Positions 1 to 9,221 of a stretch of DNA of 38,856 nucleotides are shown here, piece after piece (the stretch's first letter is position 1; each line of letters begins with the position of its first letter). A model generated the notes under the pieces. That model saw only the letters and a list, made by a program, of their open reading frames with translations. It did not search any database and was not told the DNA's origin. A program made the position numbers and the translations under genes. This stretch comes from an uncultured Patescibacteria group bacterium (GTDB taxonomy: Bacteria; Patescibacteriota; Patescibacteriia; Veblenbacterales; UBA10138), in contig CALFUV010000014.1 of assembly GCA_937929825.1 (NCBI GenBank), positions 1 through 38,856 on the forward strand, in the 5' to 3' direction.

Positions 1-1
1 T

Positions 2-631
2 GATATTTCCATAAAAAATTTGCGTTATAAAAATATATTGCGCGATGTAAGTTTGGATATAAAACAGGGAGAATTTTTAACCATTGCCGGTGCTTCTGGA
101 GCGGGGAAATCTACGCTGTTGCGCAATTTAGTCAGCTTGTATAAACCAGACGGTGGGAGCATAGAAATAGGCGGGGTTAAAAATGACAAAATAAGAAAAT
201 ATGGAAAAGAATCCGTTTATTCCATAATGTCTTATTGCAATCAAAATCCGCAAATTTTTGAAGGAATGACTTTGCGTGAAAATCTTTTGTTGTGGTCTAA
301 CGAAGAAACTGATGACGAGAAAATAAAGAAAGTGTTGGAAGATTTACATTTGGAAAAATTCATTGGGAAACTTAATGAGGAAGTTAAAAATTTGTCGGGT
401 GGTGAAAAAGTTAGAATTGGAGTAGCTCGCACTCTAATTAAGGGTGCAAAAATTATGTTACTTGATGAACCAACAGCGAGTCTTGATTCTCAAGCCGCGA
501 CAGAAGTTAGAAAAATTATTAGCGAAATAAGTGAAAAATATTCTGATACGACAATCATTTGTGTTTCTCACGATGAAGAATTGATTAAATCAAGCAAGCG
601 ATCAATCAATATGACAGAGTTGCAAAAATAA
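2..631 (+). CDS. ABC transporter ATP-binding protein, 5' truncated by window edge
   Basis: Walker A GASGAGKST, signature LSGGE, Walker B IMLLDEPTASLD, H-loop VSHDEE. The frame stays open upstream of the listed start (DISIKNLRYKN...). Confidence 0.9.
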   Translation, partial: DISIKNLRYKNILRDVSLDIKQGEFLTIAGASGAGKSTLLRNLVSLYKPDGGSIEIGGVKNDKIRKYGKESVYSIMSYCNQNPQIFEGMTLRENLLLWSNEETDDEKIKKVLEDLHLEKFIGKLNEEVKNLSGGEKVRIGVARTLIKGAKIMLLDEPTASLDSQAATEVRKIISEISEKYSDTTIICVSHDEELIKSSKRSINMTELQK

Positions 632-691
632 GCCCGCCCGAATTTCGCCAAAAGAAAACAGCGGAGCAGTCAATTCCGACAAAGTTAGTTG

Positions 692-779
692 TGGTGCCCA
701 GGAGAGGACTCGAACCTCCATGGGATTGCTCCCGCTACCACCTCAAGGTAGTGCGTATACCAATTCCGCCACCTGGGCA
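692..779 (-). tRNA. tRNA-Leu(GAG)
   Basis: Reverse strand TGCCCAGG...CTACC TTGAGGT GGTAG...GGTTCGAGTCC...CTGGGCACCA; long variable arm; encoded CCA. Confidence 0.93.
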
Positions 780-843
780 TATTATTAATTTACTAATTTA
801 AAATTAACAGCCAACAGAGGCTCTATTAGGCGATTAGTTGGTA

Positions 844-1194
844 TTATTGGTTTTTAAGTTTTTTTATTGCCTCTTCTTTAACTTTTTTACCGTAATTTCT
901 CATGTAATAAAGCTTGGCTCGCCGCACGCGCATTTGTTTTACAGTTTCAATATTAGTGATTGTTGGCAAATGAAGGGGAAAAATTCTTTCTACGCCAACG
1001 CCGTTGGATATTTTACGTACAGTAATGGTAGCGTTTGGACCTTCTTCGCCCCGTTTAGCAATCACTAAACCCTCAAAAATCTGGATTCGTTCTTTTTCTT
1101 CACCCTTGGTATTGAATTCTTTAATTTTTTGATGAACACGTACTACTTGACCGGGTTTAATTAAATTATATTTAAGGTTGTTTTCTTGAGACAT
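844..1194 (-). CDS. rplS: 50S ribosomal protein L19
   Basis: Protein has [29 protein letters not shown]...[24 protein letters not shown], typical L19. Confidence 0.95.
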   Translation of the reverse strand: MSQENNLKYNLIKPGQVVRVHQKIKEFNTKGEEKERIQIFEGLVIAKRGEEGPNATITVRKISNGVGVERIFPLHLPTITNIETVKQMRVRRAKLYYMRNYGKKVKEEAIKKLKNQ

Positions 1195-1251
1195 AGTTAG
1201 TCGAATTAAGTCTATTAAGCCAAATTAAGATACCTTATTATAATATTATAG

Positions 1252-1833
1252 TCAAGCCCTATTCTCAATATGTTTTTTGATAATTTTTACCACTTTATTA
1301 ACAGTTTCCGGTAATTTTTGCCAGCGATTAATTACTATATAATCATATAATTTCATGGCTTTGAGTTCTTTTTTAGCCTCTTGCCAACGATAGGCTTTTT
1401 GTTTAGTTGTCATTTTATAGGAGGCATAAATTCTTTTTTTTATTTCTGCAGGTGATTCGGCAGTAATGAATATTAGAATACAATTGTTAATCAATTTATT
1501 TATTTTAGTCGCGCCTTGTACATCCACGTTTATTATAAGGTTGTAACCTTTATTTAGAGCAGAAAGTATTTCTTTTTTAGGAGTACCAAATTTATATCCT
1601 CGTACACAAGCCCATTCTAGCAGTTGATTGGTTTTAATAAGTTTATTAAATTGTTTATCAGTTAAAAAATTTAATTGTTGTCCATTTTTTTCGCCCGGTC
1701 GGCGTGGGCGTGTAGTGTTGGTAACAATACTTTTTAAGTTTAAACTCTTAATTTTTTTTATAGCGGTTATTACCGAATCTTTACCAACTTGTGATGGTCC
1801 GGAAATAATGAAAAGTGTACCTTTTTTCTTCAT
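1252..1833 (-). CDS. gmk: Guanylate kinase
   Basis: GPSQVGKDS P-loop, TTRPRRPGE and NVDVQGA motifs of guanylate kinase. Confidence 0.85.
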   Translation of the reverse strand: MKKKGTLFIISGPSQVGKDSVITAIKKIKSLNLKSIVTNTTRPRRPGEKNGQQLNFLTDKQFNKLIKTNQLLEWACVRGYKFGTPKKEILSALNKGYNLIINVDVQGATKINKLINNCILIFITAESPAEIKKRIYASYKMTTKQKAYRWQEAKKELKAMKLYDYIVINRWQKLPETVNKVVKIIKKHIENRA

Positions 1834-2774
1834 GATAATAAACTTAGAAAATTATTAAGTTCTGCCGGCAAGGGGGAAGTAAAAGTTTTTTTTGTGCCCT
1901 CTAAATCAATAAATGATAATTGGTATGAGTGCAAGAATATTCTACCCGGGTTATTTTTAAAATTTATTTTAGCCGGACGATATAATTTATCACCCACTAA
2001 AGGATACCCTAAGGCCGCTAGGTGGGCTCTGATTTGGTGGGTGCGTCCGGTTTCCAAATTTATTTTTAATAAAGTGCATTGCTGATATTCTTTTTCTACA
2101 ACATAGTGGGTTATGGCCTCTCGTGCTTCTTGGTCTCCAAATTTTCTGGCTGCAATTTTGCCGTGATTTCTTTTTGAGCGAGCCAAAGGAAATTTTATAG
2201 TACCGGAGGGTTGTGATACTCTGCCAATCACTAATCCCAGATATTCTTTTTTAACAGATCTTTTGGCGAATTGTTGTTTAAGATGTTCAAACATATCATT
2301 AGTTAGAGCAACTACCAGTAAGCCGGATACTTCTTTATCAAGTCTATGTACTATTCCGGGGCGTAAAGAATTTTCCCCGATAGTTTTTAGTTCGGGAAAT
2401 TGTGTTATCAAACTTTCAATTAGAGTTGGTTCGGTTACACCGGGGGCTGGATGTACCACTATTCCGGCCGGTTTATCTACTACAATATAATCACTAGTTT
2501 GACAAATTATTTTATAAGGGACTGATTTGTTTGGTTTTAAATGAGGTTTGATTGGTGTTTTGCTTATTGTCCAGGTAATTATTTCTCCGGATTTTAGGAA
2601 AAAATGAGCTGGTACTTTTTTATCATTTACTTTTATAGCACCAGATTCAATAGCTTTCTGAATAAAATTTCTGGACCAATCTTCATTCATAATACCTCTC
2701 ATAAATTTATCCAGCCGTTGGCCGCGTGCTTCTGAGGGTACAATTAATGAATTTGTAGTCATAACTTTATTCAT
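1830..2774 (-). CDS. RluA/RluD-family pseudouridine synthase with N-terminal S4 domain
   Basis: GQRLDKFM..., catalytic HRLDKEVSGLLVVA, GRTHQIRAHLAALGYPLVGDKLY; overlaps gmk start. Confidence 0.92.
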   Translation of the reverse strand: MNKVMTTNSLIVPSEARGQRLDKFMRGIMNEDWSRNFIQKAIESGAIKVNDKKVPAHFFLKSGEIITWTISKTPIKPHLKPNKSVPYKIICQTSDYIVVDKPAGIVVHPAPGVTEPTLIESLITQFPELKTIGENSLRPGIVHRLDKEVSGLLVVALTNDMFEHLKQQFAKRSVKKEYLGLVIGRVSQPSGTIKFPLARSKRNHGKIAARKFGDQEAREAITHYVVEKEYQQCTLLKINLETGRTHQIRAHLAALGYPLVGDKLYRPAKINFKNNPGRIFLHSYQLSFIDLEGTKKTFTSPLPAELNNFLSLLS

Positions 2775-2893
2775 TAATTAAATTATAGCAGGTTATGGTA
2801 TAGGCTGGCAGATATAAAAACTCTTCGATTCTTAAAAGGCGAAGGATGGTTGAAGGTGGTTTTAAGAGGCGATTATTTAACAGTTATTTTTTA

Positions 2894-4402
2894 TTAATAA
2901 TAATTATTAATATTAATTTTATATTCGCGTAGATATTGTTTAGCTTGTTTTTTATTTTTTATCCTTCCTTCTAGTTGAGCCTCTTCAATAATTTTTAACA
3001 GTTGTCCAATTTGTGGACCGGGTTTAAGTTTGAGTTCTTTCATAATTTCCTTCCCGTTAAGTAATAATTTTAGTTTGCCCTGTGTTAATTTTTGATTAAC
3101 TTCATTTATACGTTTTTGTAGTTGATATAATCTAGGTAATAATGAACTGCCGTCAATTGGGCGGGTGCCGTACATATCAGCAAAGATTACTTGTTGTAGT
3201 TCTAATCCTTTTACAGGATCAGCCAGAAAATAACGATAAATAGTGGTAGGTTTAAAAATTTCCGGTTCACCATGTGCCAATAGTAAATGGTTATTAACTA
3301 ACCATGTAATCGTTTCAGTTTTTATTTGTCCAGCCATAGAGTCTGTATAGCTGGTAAGTTTAAGCCTTTGACAAATATTGGGCACTAAACGAGCCCCAGC
3401 CACATCATGCCCATCGGTGCGAATTCTATCAACGCCATCTTTTTTAGGTGTTTTGAGTGTAAGCGGTTTGCCAATGTCATGTAGAAGCGTGCCTATTATT
3501 ACATTTAAACTAGGTTTGTTTTTACCAAAAAATTTTTGCCACTCTAGATTTTCAAATGAAGTTAAAGCAAGTTTAGTGTGTTGCCAAACATCACCCTCGC
3601 TATGCCACTTACGAGGTTGAGGTGTTTTATGCAAGGCAGTTACTTCCGGTAGAAGTTCTGACATAAAACCTGTTTTATCAAATAAGTCCATGGCCAAAAA
3701 AGGATTGGCAATAAATGATTTAAGCAGTTCGCGTGCTATAATCTCCCGCGGAACTAGCCAATTTCCTTCTTTTTTGCCCAAACTAGTTTTATGACTTAAA
3801 ACTGACAGGTTTTTTAAAGTGGCTGACTCAATTTTAAATCCAAGTTGACAGGCAAATCTTATGGCACGTAAAGTGCGTGATAGATCTTCTTTAAATCTTT
3901 GTTCTGGATAGCCAACAGTTTTAATTTTTTTATTTTTAATATCAAATAATCCTCTGGCAGGATCAATGATACAGCCATTAGATAGATTAAGCGCCAGTGC
4001 ATTAATAGTGAAATCGCGGCGTAATAAATCATCTTGAATCGGCAAATCGGGGTTACTTTTAATTTTAAAATCTCGGTATTCTCCTGTACCCATAGATACA
4101 TGTTCAGTACGCGGTAAAGCCACATCAATTACTTCTCCTTTCCAGCCAGCTGGCTGCCATTTATAAACACCAAAGGTTTTACCAACCAAATTTACTTGTC
4201 CTCGTTTTGCCAGCCACCGTTCTAAAGTTTTAGCCGGTATACCACTTACCACCAAGTCATAATCTTTAGTTATTCTTTTAAGCAGTAAATCACGTACTGC
4301 CCCACCTACTAGATAAACCCGAGCTGGTTTAAGATCATTATTAATACGCGCTCCAATTTTTCGTAAATGAGATGGTAATTTTTTTATTAGTCCTTTAATC
4401 AT
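2894..4402 (-). CDS. cca: CCA-adding enzyme / tRNA nucleotidyltransferase with HD domain
   Basis: YLVGGAVRDLLLKRITKDYDLVV, RRDFTINALA, DLSRTLRAIRFACQLGF, plus HD motif LLHDIGKPLT. Confidence 0.9.
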   Translation of the reverse strand: MIKGLIKKLPSHLRKIGARINNDLKPARVYLVGGAVRDLLLKRITKDYDLVVSGIPAKTLERWLAKRGQVNLVGKTFGVYKWQPAGWKGEVIDVALPRTEHVSMGTGEYRDFKIKSNPDLPIQDDLLRRDFTINALALNLSNGCIIDPARGLFDIKNKKIKTVGYPEQRFKEDLSRTLRAIRFACQLGFKIESATLKNLSVLSHKTSLGKKEGNWLVPREIIARELLKSFIANPFLAMDLFDKTGFMSELLPEVTALHKTPQPRKWHSEGDVWQHTKLALTSFENLEWQKFFGKNKPSLNVIIGTLLHDIGKPLTLKTPKKDGVDRIRTDGHDVAGARLVPNICQRLKLTSYTDSMAGQIKTETITWLVNNHLLLAHGEPEIFKPTTIYRYFLADPVKGLELQQVIFADMYGTRPIDGSSLLPRLYQLQKRINEVNQKLTQGKLKLLLNGKEIMKELKLKPGPQIGQLLKIIEEAQLEGRIKNKKQAKQYLREYKININNYY

Positions 4403-4507
4403 ATTTAAACCATAGCAAAGATTTATTTTTGAAAACAGACCTAATTATTATTTATGATTATTGAGATAATATAATATGAATAATTACTATATATAAAATA
4501 TTATTAT

Positions 4508-4531
4508 GGAATATTTCGCGCGAAACATTCC
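4508..4531. repeat. Near-perfect palindrome GGAATATTTCGCGCGAAACATTCC
   Basis: 12-bp arms with one mismatch (a G-U wobble if transcribed from the minus strand); shares core TTTCGCGCGAAA with 4925-4970. Confidence 0.85.
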
Positions 4532-4583
4532 TTAGGTTAAAAAACTTAGAGTTTGGTGAAAATAAAATTATTATAACATTAAA

Positions 4584-4868
4584 CTAGCTTTGTTTATTTG
4601 TGTTAATAAATTTTAATAGCTGACGTTGAATTTTATTTGGCGCATTATCAATTTGGTAAAGAACATCAACACCGCGGCGTTCATTTTGTGTAAAGCCGCT
4701 TTGAGTTAAGAGTAGTAGATGTTTGTGAGTTGATTTTACAGACAATCTTATGTATGCGGCAATTTCTTTAAGAGGTGTAGCGCCATGTTTGTGCAGGTAA
4801 TTTAGAATTTGCAAACGTTTATTATTAGCCAGAACACGAAAAATTTTGGAGTGAGTATATATATTCAT
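4584..4868 (-). CDS. Small ArsR-like winged-helix transcriptional regulator
   Basis: KIFRVLANNKRLQILNYLHKHGATPLKEIAAYIRLSVKSTHKHLLLLTQSGFTQNERRGVDVLYQID matches the ArsR wHTH pattern. Confidence 0.75.
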   Translation of the reverse strand: MNIYTHSKIFRVLANNKRLQILNYLHKHGATPLKEIAAYIRLSVKSTHKHLLLLTQSGFTQNERRGVDVLYQIDNAPNKIQRQLLKFINTNKQS

Positions 4869-4924
4869 GATATAAGTTAATTACAATAATAGATAGTTAT
4901 AATAGAATTATTTTTTCATTATAA

Positions 4925-4970
4925 TTATTACCCTAGTAAGGTTTCGCGCGAAACCTTACTAGGGTAATAA
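4925..4970. repeat. Perfect 46-bp palindrome TTATTACCCTAGTAAGGTTTCGCGCGAAACCTTACTAGGGTAATAA
   Basis: Direct reading: 23-bp arms, no spacer; lies upstream of the ArsR-like gene. Confidence 0.95.
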
Positions 4971-5080
4971 GGTAAGTAAAAAGTACGGAAATTAGACGAT
5001 TGTTAAAATTACAAAATATTTTTCCTATCAACAGACAGGTAAAAATTTTGACTGAGTGTAAATTATCTAAAATCAGATCT

Positions 5081-5157
5081 TGGTGCGCGCACCTGGACTT
5101 GAACCAGGGACCTTCACAATGTCAATGTGACGCTCTAACCAGCTGAGCTATGCGCGC
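5081..5157 (-). tRNA. tRNA-Val(GAC)
   Basis: GCGCGCATAGCTCAGCTGGTTAGAGCG TCACA TTGACAT TGTGA ...TTCAAGT...TGCGCGCACCA. Confidence 0.95.
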
Positions 5158-5369
5158 TTGGTACAAAGATTGTAATTTATTTAGTTAACTTTATCAAGAA
5201 TACTATTTATTTCAATATTTAACTTAAGATTTTAAATGTTCAAGCAGTACCATTAATTCTGTCTAGTTTATTCTGTTAAAATCTTCAGTCGTGAAGGAGA
5301 TTATATTCTTTAATAAAAGTGCTTATTTTTATAAAGATTTAGGTCAATTGGTAATTTTATAAATAGGGT

Positions 5370-5444
5370 TGGTGCGCGCGCCTGGATTCGAACCAGGAAC
5401 CGATCGTGTATAAGACGATTGCTCTACCGTTGAGCTACGCGCGC
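5370..5444 (-). tRNA. tRNA with TAT anticodon, tRNA-Ile(UAU)
   Basis: GCGCGCGTAGCTCAACGGTAGAGCA ATCGT CTTATAC ACGAT CGGTTCCTGGTTCGAATCCAGGCGCGCGCACCA; 7-nt anticodon loop gives UAU. Confidence 0.9.
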
Positions 5445-5487
5445 TTAGTTATTATCTGCTTAAGATATTTTACTGCTCTAAGGTGTA

Positions 5488-6630
5488 TTACTCAAGTGGT
5501 TTTAGGATACTTTTAATATAATCAATAATTTTCTTTTCTGCTTCTATCACCGAGCAGTTAGTTAAGGTGGTGTAAGCAGTGTGTTGATCTCCTTGGGGAG
5601 CAAATGGTTTAAGCAGATCATCTGCCCGGCGTCCAATGCCCGCATGTAAATAAACAGACGTATATCCAGGATTTTTTTCGTAGATGATAACAACAGTTTT
5701 TGCTTCAACTGCTCCCAAAATTAAATCTTCCACTACGCCCGGCAAATCAGATTCATCAGCGCCTGATTTTATAAAATCTTCAGGAGTTAATACAGACCAA
5801 ACCAATTTGCGCGCTGAATCGCTCTTTAGTCGTGCCAGAACTCTACCCCATAACTTTAAGGTGGGAAGTTTTTTAGTGCGTAAAAGATGAGTAACAACCT
5901 CTTCACGCCGTGCCCCCAAGGTTATTAATTTACTAGCCTTTTCTAAGGTGCGAGGAGTAACTTGTGGACTGGTAAAATTTTTACTAGCCATAGTAAGTGA
6001 AGTATAAAGGCAGGTAGCTATATTAGCATTCAATAATTCTGGTTTAGTAGTCTCGATAATTTCCATTATCAATTCTGCTGAAGAAGCTAGATTAAAATCT
6101 ATTAAATTAACTTGACCAAAATGTTCATTATGCGCATTGTTATCTATGTTAATGATGGTTGTTTGGTAGAAAAACTCAGTGTTATCTTGAAAAAGTGAAC
6201 CCAAGCTATTTAGATCGGGGGTGTCTAAAGTAATTATTAAATCATAGGCAAAGTCGGACGATTGAGTAGTTAGATCTTCCCCAGTAAAGCTGCCTTGTTC
6301 GGGAGTAATATAGATATTTAATTTTTCTTTTTCTAAACTGTAGCTTAGGTCCTTAAGTCGTTTATTAGCCAAATTTAGAGAAATAATAAATTTTCTTAAA
6401 CTAACAGGTTGACTGGCTATACGCTTTACATTAGGTAAAAAACGTAAATTACTCGGCAATTCAAAATCAGTTGAAACAATATCTGTTCTTTTGCCTAAAT
6501 TTTCCAAAAAAATAGCCAAAGCCAAACTTGAACCTACAGCTATTAAAGCCTTGGAACGAGGAAAGGTAATAAGTATATTTCTGGCAGAATTTATAACCGC
6601 CTGAACTTGTTGTATATCTGTTCTTGCCAT
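5488..6630 (-). CDS. Degenerate DHH/DHHA1-family protein (NrnA/RecJ-like paralogue)
   Basis: Same architecture as the 9222-10190 protein (LIITLDTPDLNSLG; TLKLWGRVLARL), but DHH is replaced by IDNNAHNEHFG and the GGGH motif is lost. Confidence 0.7.
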   Translation of the reverse strand: MARTDIQQVQAVINSARNILITFPRSKALIAVGSSLALAIFLENLGKRTDIVSTDFELPSNLRFLPNVKRIASQPVSLRKFIISLNLANKRLKDLSYSLEKEKLNIYITPEQGSFTGEDLTTQSSDFAYDLIITLDTPDLNSLGSLFQDNTEFFYQTTIINIDNNAHNEHFGQVNLIDFNLASSAELIMEIIETTKPELLNANIATCLYTSLTMASKNFTSPQVTPRTLEKASKLITLGARREEVVTHLLRTKKLPTLKLWGRVLARLKSDSARKLVWSVLTPEDFIKSGADESDLPGVVEDLILGAVEAKTVVIIYEKNPGYTSVYLHAGIGRRADDLLKPFAPQGDQHTAYTTLTNCSVIEAEKKIIDYIKSILKPLE

Positions 6631-6773
6631 AAAAAATAAGTTAGCCGTCTAACTTACCCAATTATAGTAGGTTTGTCAATTGTTTTTGGGTAAGTTGATT
6701 ATTTAACTAATAGTTGACTTTTTTGTCAAGTCGACGTAAATTTAACAAGCCATTAGATAAAAAAGCTGATTTT

Positions 6774-8762
6774 ATGAATATAACCGAGCTTGCCCGTCGA
6801 TTAAAAATTCCTACCGAACAGCTTAGAGATGAGCTGCCGCGGCTAGGTTTTGATATTGGCCGTCGGGCTATAAAAATAGACGATACTGTAGCTGAAAAAG
6901 TAATTAAGATATGGTCGGAACGTAAGAAAAAACAACACACGGAAAATTATGTAGTGGTGCAAAAAAGATTAGAAGACAAAGCGAATACCAAACAAAGTGG
7001 CCGCGAGGTTCAACTGCCATCTACTTTAACACCAAGAGAATTTGCTGACATACTTGGTTTGCCGGTTACTACTGTTATTGGGGAGCTATTTAAAAACGGA
7101 GTTATGGCTACCATTAATGAAAAAATTGATTTTGAAACAGCTTCTATTATTGCTCAAGATTTGGGTTTTACTACTGTACCAACCAATCAAACAGATACAA
7201 TAGATCAAGAGGCTGTTGCTTCCGCTTCTTTAGCTGAACTTTTAAGGGCAGATAATTCTACTAAAATTAATCGACCACCGGTGGTGGTAGTTATGGGACA
7301 TGTTGATCACGGAAAAACTACTTTACTTGATGCTATTAGAGAAACTAATGTGGCGGCCACAGAAAGCGGAGCTATTACTCAGCATATTGGCGCTTATCAA
7401 GTGGAGACTAAGGGCCGGAAAATAACTTTTTTGGATACTCCCGGCCATGAAGCTTTTTCAGCCATGCGTTCCCGGGGCGGTCGGCTGGCTGATGTGGCTA
7501 TAATAGTAATAGCCGCAGACGACGGTCTTCAACCGCAAACTATTGAAGCGATTGAAATATCTCAACGTGAAAAATTACCGTTTTTAATTGCTATTAATAA
7601 AATAGATCGGGAAAACGCCGATATTGAAAGAATTAAAAAATCTTTAGCTGAGCTTAATTTATTGCCGGAAGAATGGGGGGGAAAAACAATTTGTGTGCCA
7701 ATTTCTGCCAAAAACAGGCAGGGTATACCAGAACTTTTGGATATGGTTTTATTGTTGGCTGATATGGAAAAATTAGAAGCTAATCCTAATCGTTTGGCGG
7801 TTGGAACTATTATTGAGGCTAGATTGGATAAGGGGGAAGGGCCAGTAGCTACTGCTTTAGTACAGGCTGGTACTCTGCGAATAGGAGATTATTTAATAGC
7901 TGGGCAGGTGGCAGGTAAAGTTCGTTCTATGAAAAATTATTTAGGACAAAGTGTTGAGAGCGTTGGCCCTTCTACGCCAGTAAGGGTGCTTGGTTTAAAA
8001 CAATTACCTCAGGCTGGAGATATTTTTCAGGTAGTGGATGATGAAAGGATTGTACGTGAAGTTTTAAAAAAATCACCACGTTATCAGAGTTTAGTTACTT
8101 CACAACAATTGGAAAGTGAAAATGAAGATAGACCATCAAACGTTAGTTTAAATGTAGTTCTTAAAACTGATGTACTTGGTTCACGGGAAGCGATTACCGC
8201 TTCATTTAAGGAAATTTCATTGCCAGAAGTAACTATAAAAGTAGTTAAAGCTGGTTTAGGCAGTATAACAGAGGCTGATGTGATGTTTGCTCAAGCCAGC
8301 CAAGCTATGGTATTGGGATTCAATGTCCCTATTAAACCAGAGGCTGAACTGTTAGCTAGGCAGAGCCAGATATTTGTTGGTTCTTATAAAGTGATTTATG
8401 ACCTATTAACACAAGTAAAAAAACAATTATCATCTTTATTGAAGCCGGAATTAGTCAGAAATCAAATTGGTGAAGCAGTAGTTTTGAAAATTTTCCGGCG
8501 CGGTAAAAAAGAAATGATTGTTGGTTGTCGGGTTGAAAAGGGAGTAGTCAGGCCAAAAACTAGTTTAACTGTTTTAAGGCAGGAAAAAATTGTAGCTGAA
8601 AAATTATTATTATCAGAAATCAGACTAGGTCGGGAAGTGGTTGGTGAGGTGGCAGAAGGAGGAGAGTGCGGATTACTTGTTATTGGTCAACCTATTATTG
8701 AGGAACGTGATAAGTTGGAAATATACCATGAGGAAATTAGACAACGATCTATTAGGGATTAG
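6774..8762 (+). CDS. infB: Translation initiation factor IF-2
   Basis: VMGHVDHGKTTLLDAI, DTPGHEAFSAMRSRGG, INKIDR; start taken at MNITELARRLKI. Confidence 0.97.
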   Translation: MNITELARRLKIPTEQLRDELPRLGFDIGRRAIKIDDTVAEKVIKIWSERKKKQHTENYVVVQKRLEDKANTKQSGREVQLPSTLTPREFADILGLPVTTVIGELFKNGVMATINEKIDFETASIIAQDLGFTTVPTNQTDTIDQEAVASASLAELLRADNSTKINRPPVVVVMGHVDHGKTTLLDAIRETNVAATESGAITQHIGAYQVETKGRKITFLDTPGHEAFSAMRSRGGRLADVAIIVIAADDGLQPQTIEAIEISQREKLPFLIAINKIDRENADIERIKKSLAELNLLPEEWGGKTICVPISAKNRQGIPELLDMVLLLADMEKLEANPNRLAVGTIIEARLDKGEGPVATALVQAGTLRIGDYLIAGQVAGKVRSMKNYLGQSVESVGPSTPVRVLGLKQLPQAGDIFQVVDDERIVREVLKKSPRYQSLVTSQQLESENEDRPSNVSLNVVLKTDVLGSREAITASFKEISLPEVTIKVVKAGLGSITEADVMFAQASQAMVLGFNVPIKPEAELLARQSQIFVGSYKVIYDLLTQVKKQLSSLLKPELVRNQIGEAVVLKIFRRGKKEMIVGCRVEKGVVRPKTSLTVLRQEKIVAEKLLLSEIRLGREVVGEVAEGGECGLLVIGQPIIEERDKLEIYHEEIRQRSIRD

Positions 8763-9114
8763 CGAATCAGCTGGTTCTCGTCGTTTACCTAAACTGGAAA
8801 GTTTATTACGAAGTGAAGTGGGGGCAGTAATGGAGCGTGAATTAGAAATTCCGGCCGGTAGCTTACTAACCATTACTGCCGTTAGTGTTTTGCCAGATTT
8901 AAGTGAGGCTAAAATTGGCGTTAGCGTGTTGCCTGTAGATCAAACTGATAAAGTTTTTAAAATTTTACTGGCAGCAGCATCGCATCTGCAAAAATTAGTT
9001 AATCAGCGTTTGCGACTTTACCGTGTACCGTATTTGAATTTTTATCTTGATAATTCATTAGCAGAAGCTGATAAAATAGATCAACTGCTTGACAGTTTAA
9101 ATAACAAGATGTAG
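8728..9114 (+). CDS. rbfA: Ribosome-binding factor A
   Basis: Follows and overlaps infB; MERELEIPAGSLLTITAVSVLPDLSEAKIGVSVLP is RbfA-like; start moved to MRKLDND. Confidence 0.8.
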   Translation: MRKLDNDLLGISESAGSRRLPKLESLLRSEVGAVMERELEIPAGSLLTITAVSVLPDLSEAKIGVSVLPVDQTDKVFKILLAAASHLQKLVNQRLRLYRVPYLNFYLDNSLAEADKIDQLLDSLNNKM

Positions 9115-9221
9115 GCTACTAAGTTCCGTTTTTATAAAGGAGTTGTTATATAAATAGAAAGTAATTGATATCTCTGTGGATATTATTTTGTTAATTGGAT
9201 TTTCCTATTATTTTTTCTTCC

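Noticed and set aside
2820-2880. Imperfect inverted repeat TCTTAAAA...TTTTAAGA between cca and the RluA-family gene
   Set aside because: Short AT-rich arms with a long loop; could arise by chance and has no supporting context.
6714-6773. N-terminal extension of infB (MTFLSSRRKFNKPLDKKADF)
   Set aside because: The proposed start overlaps a likely promoter element (TTGACT); IF2-N similarity begins at MNITELARRLKI.
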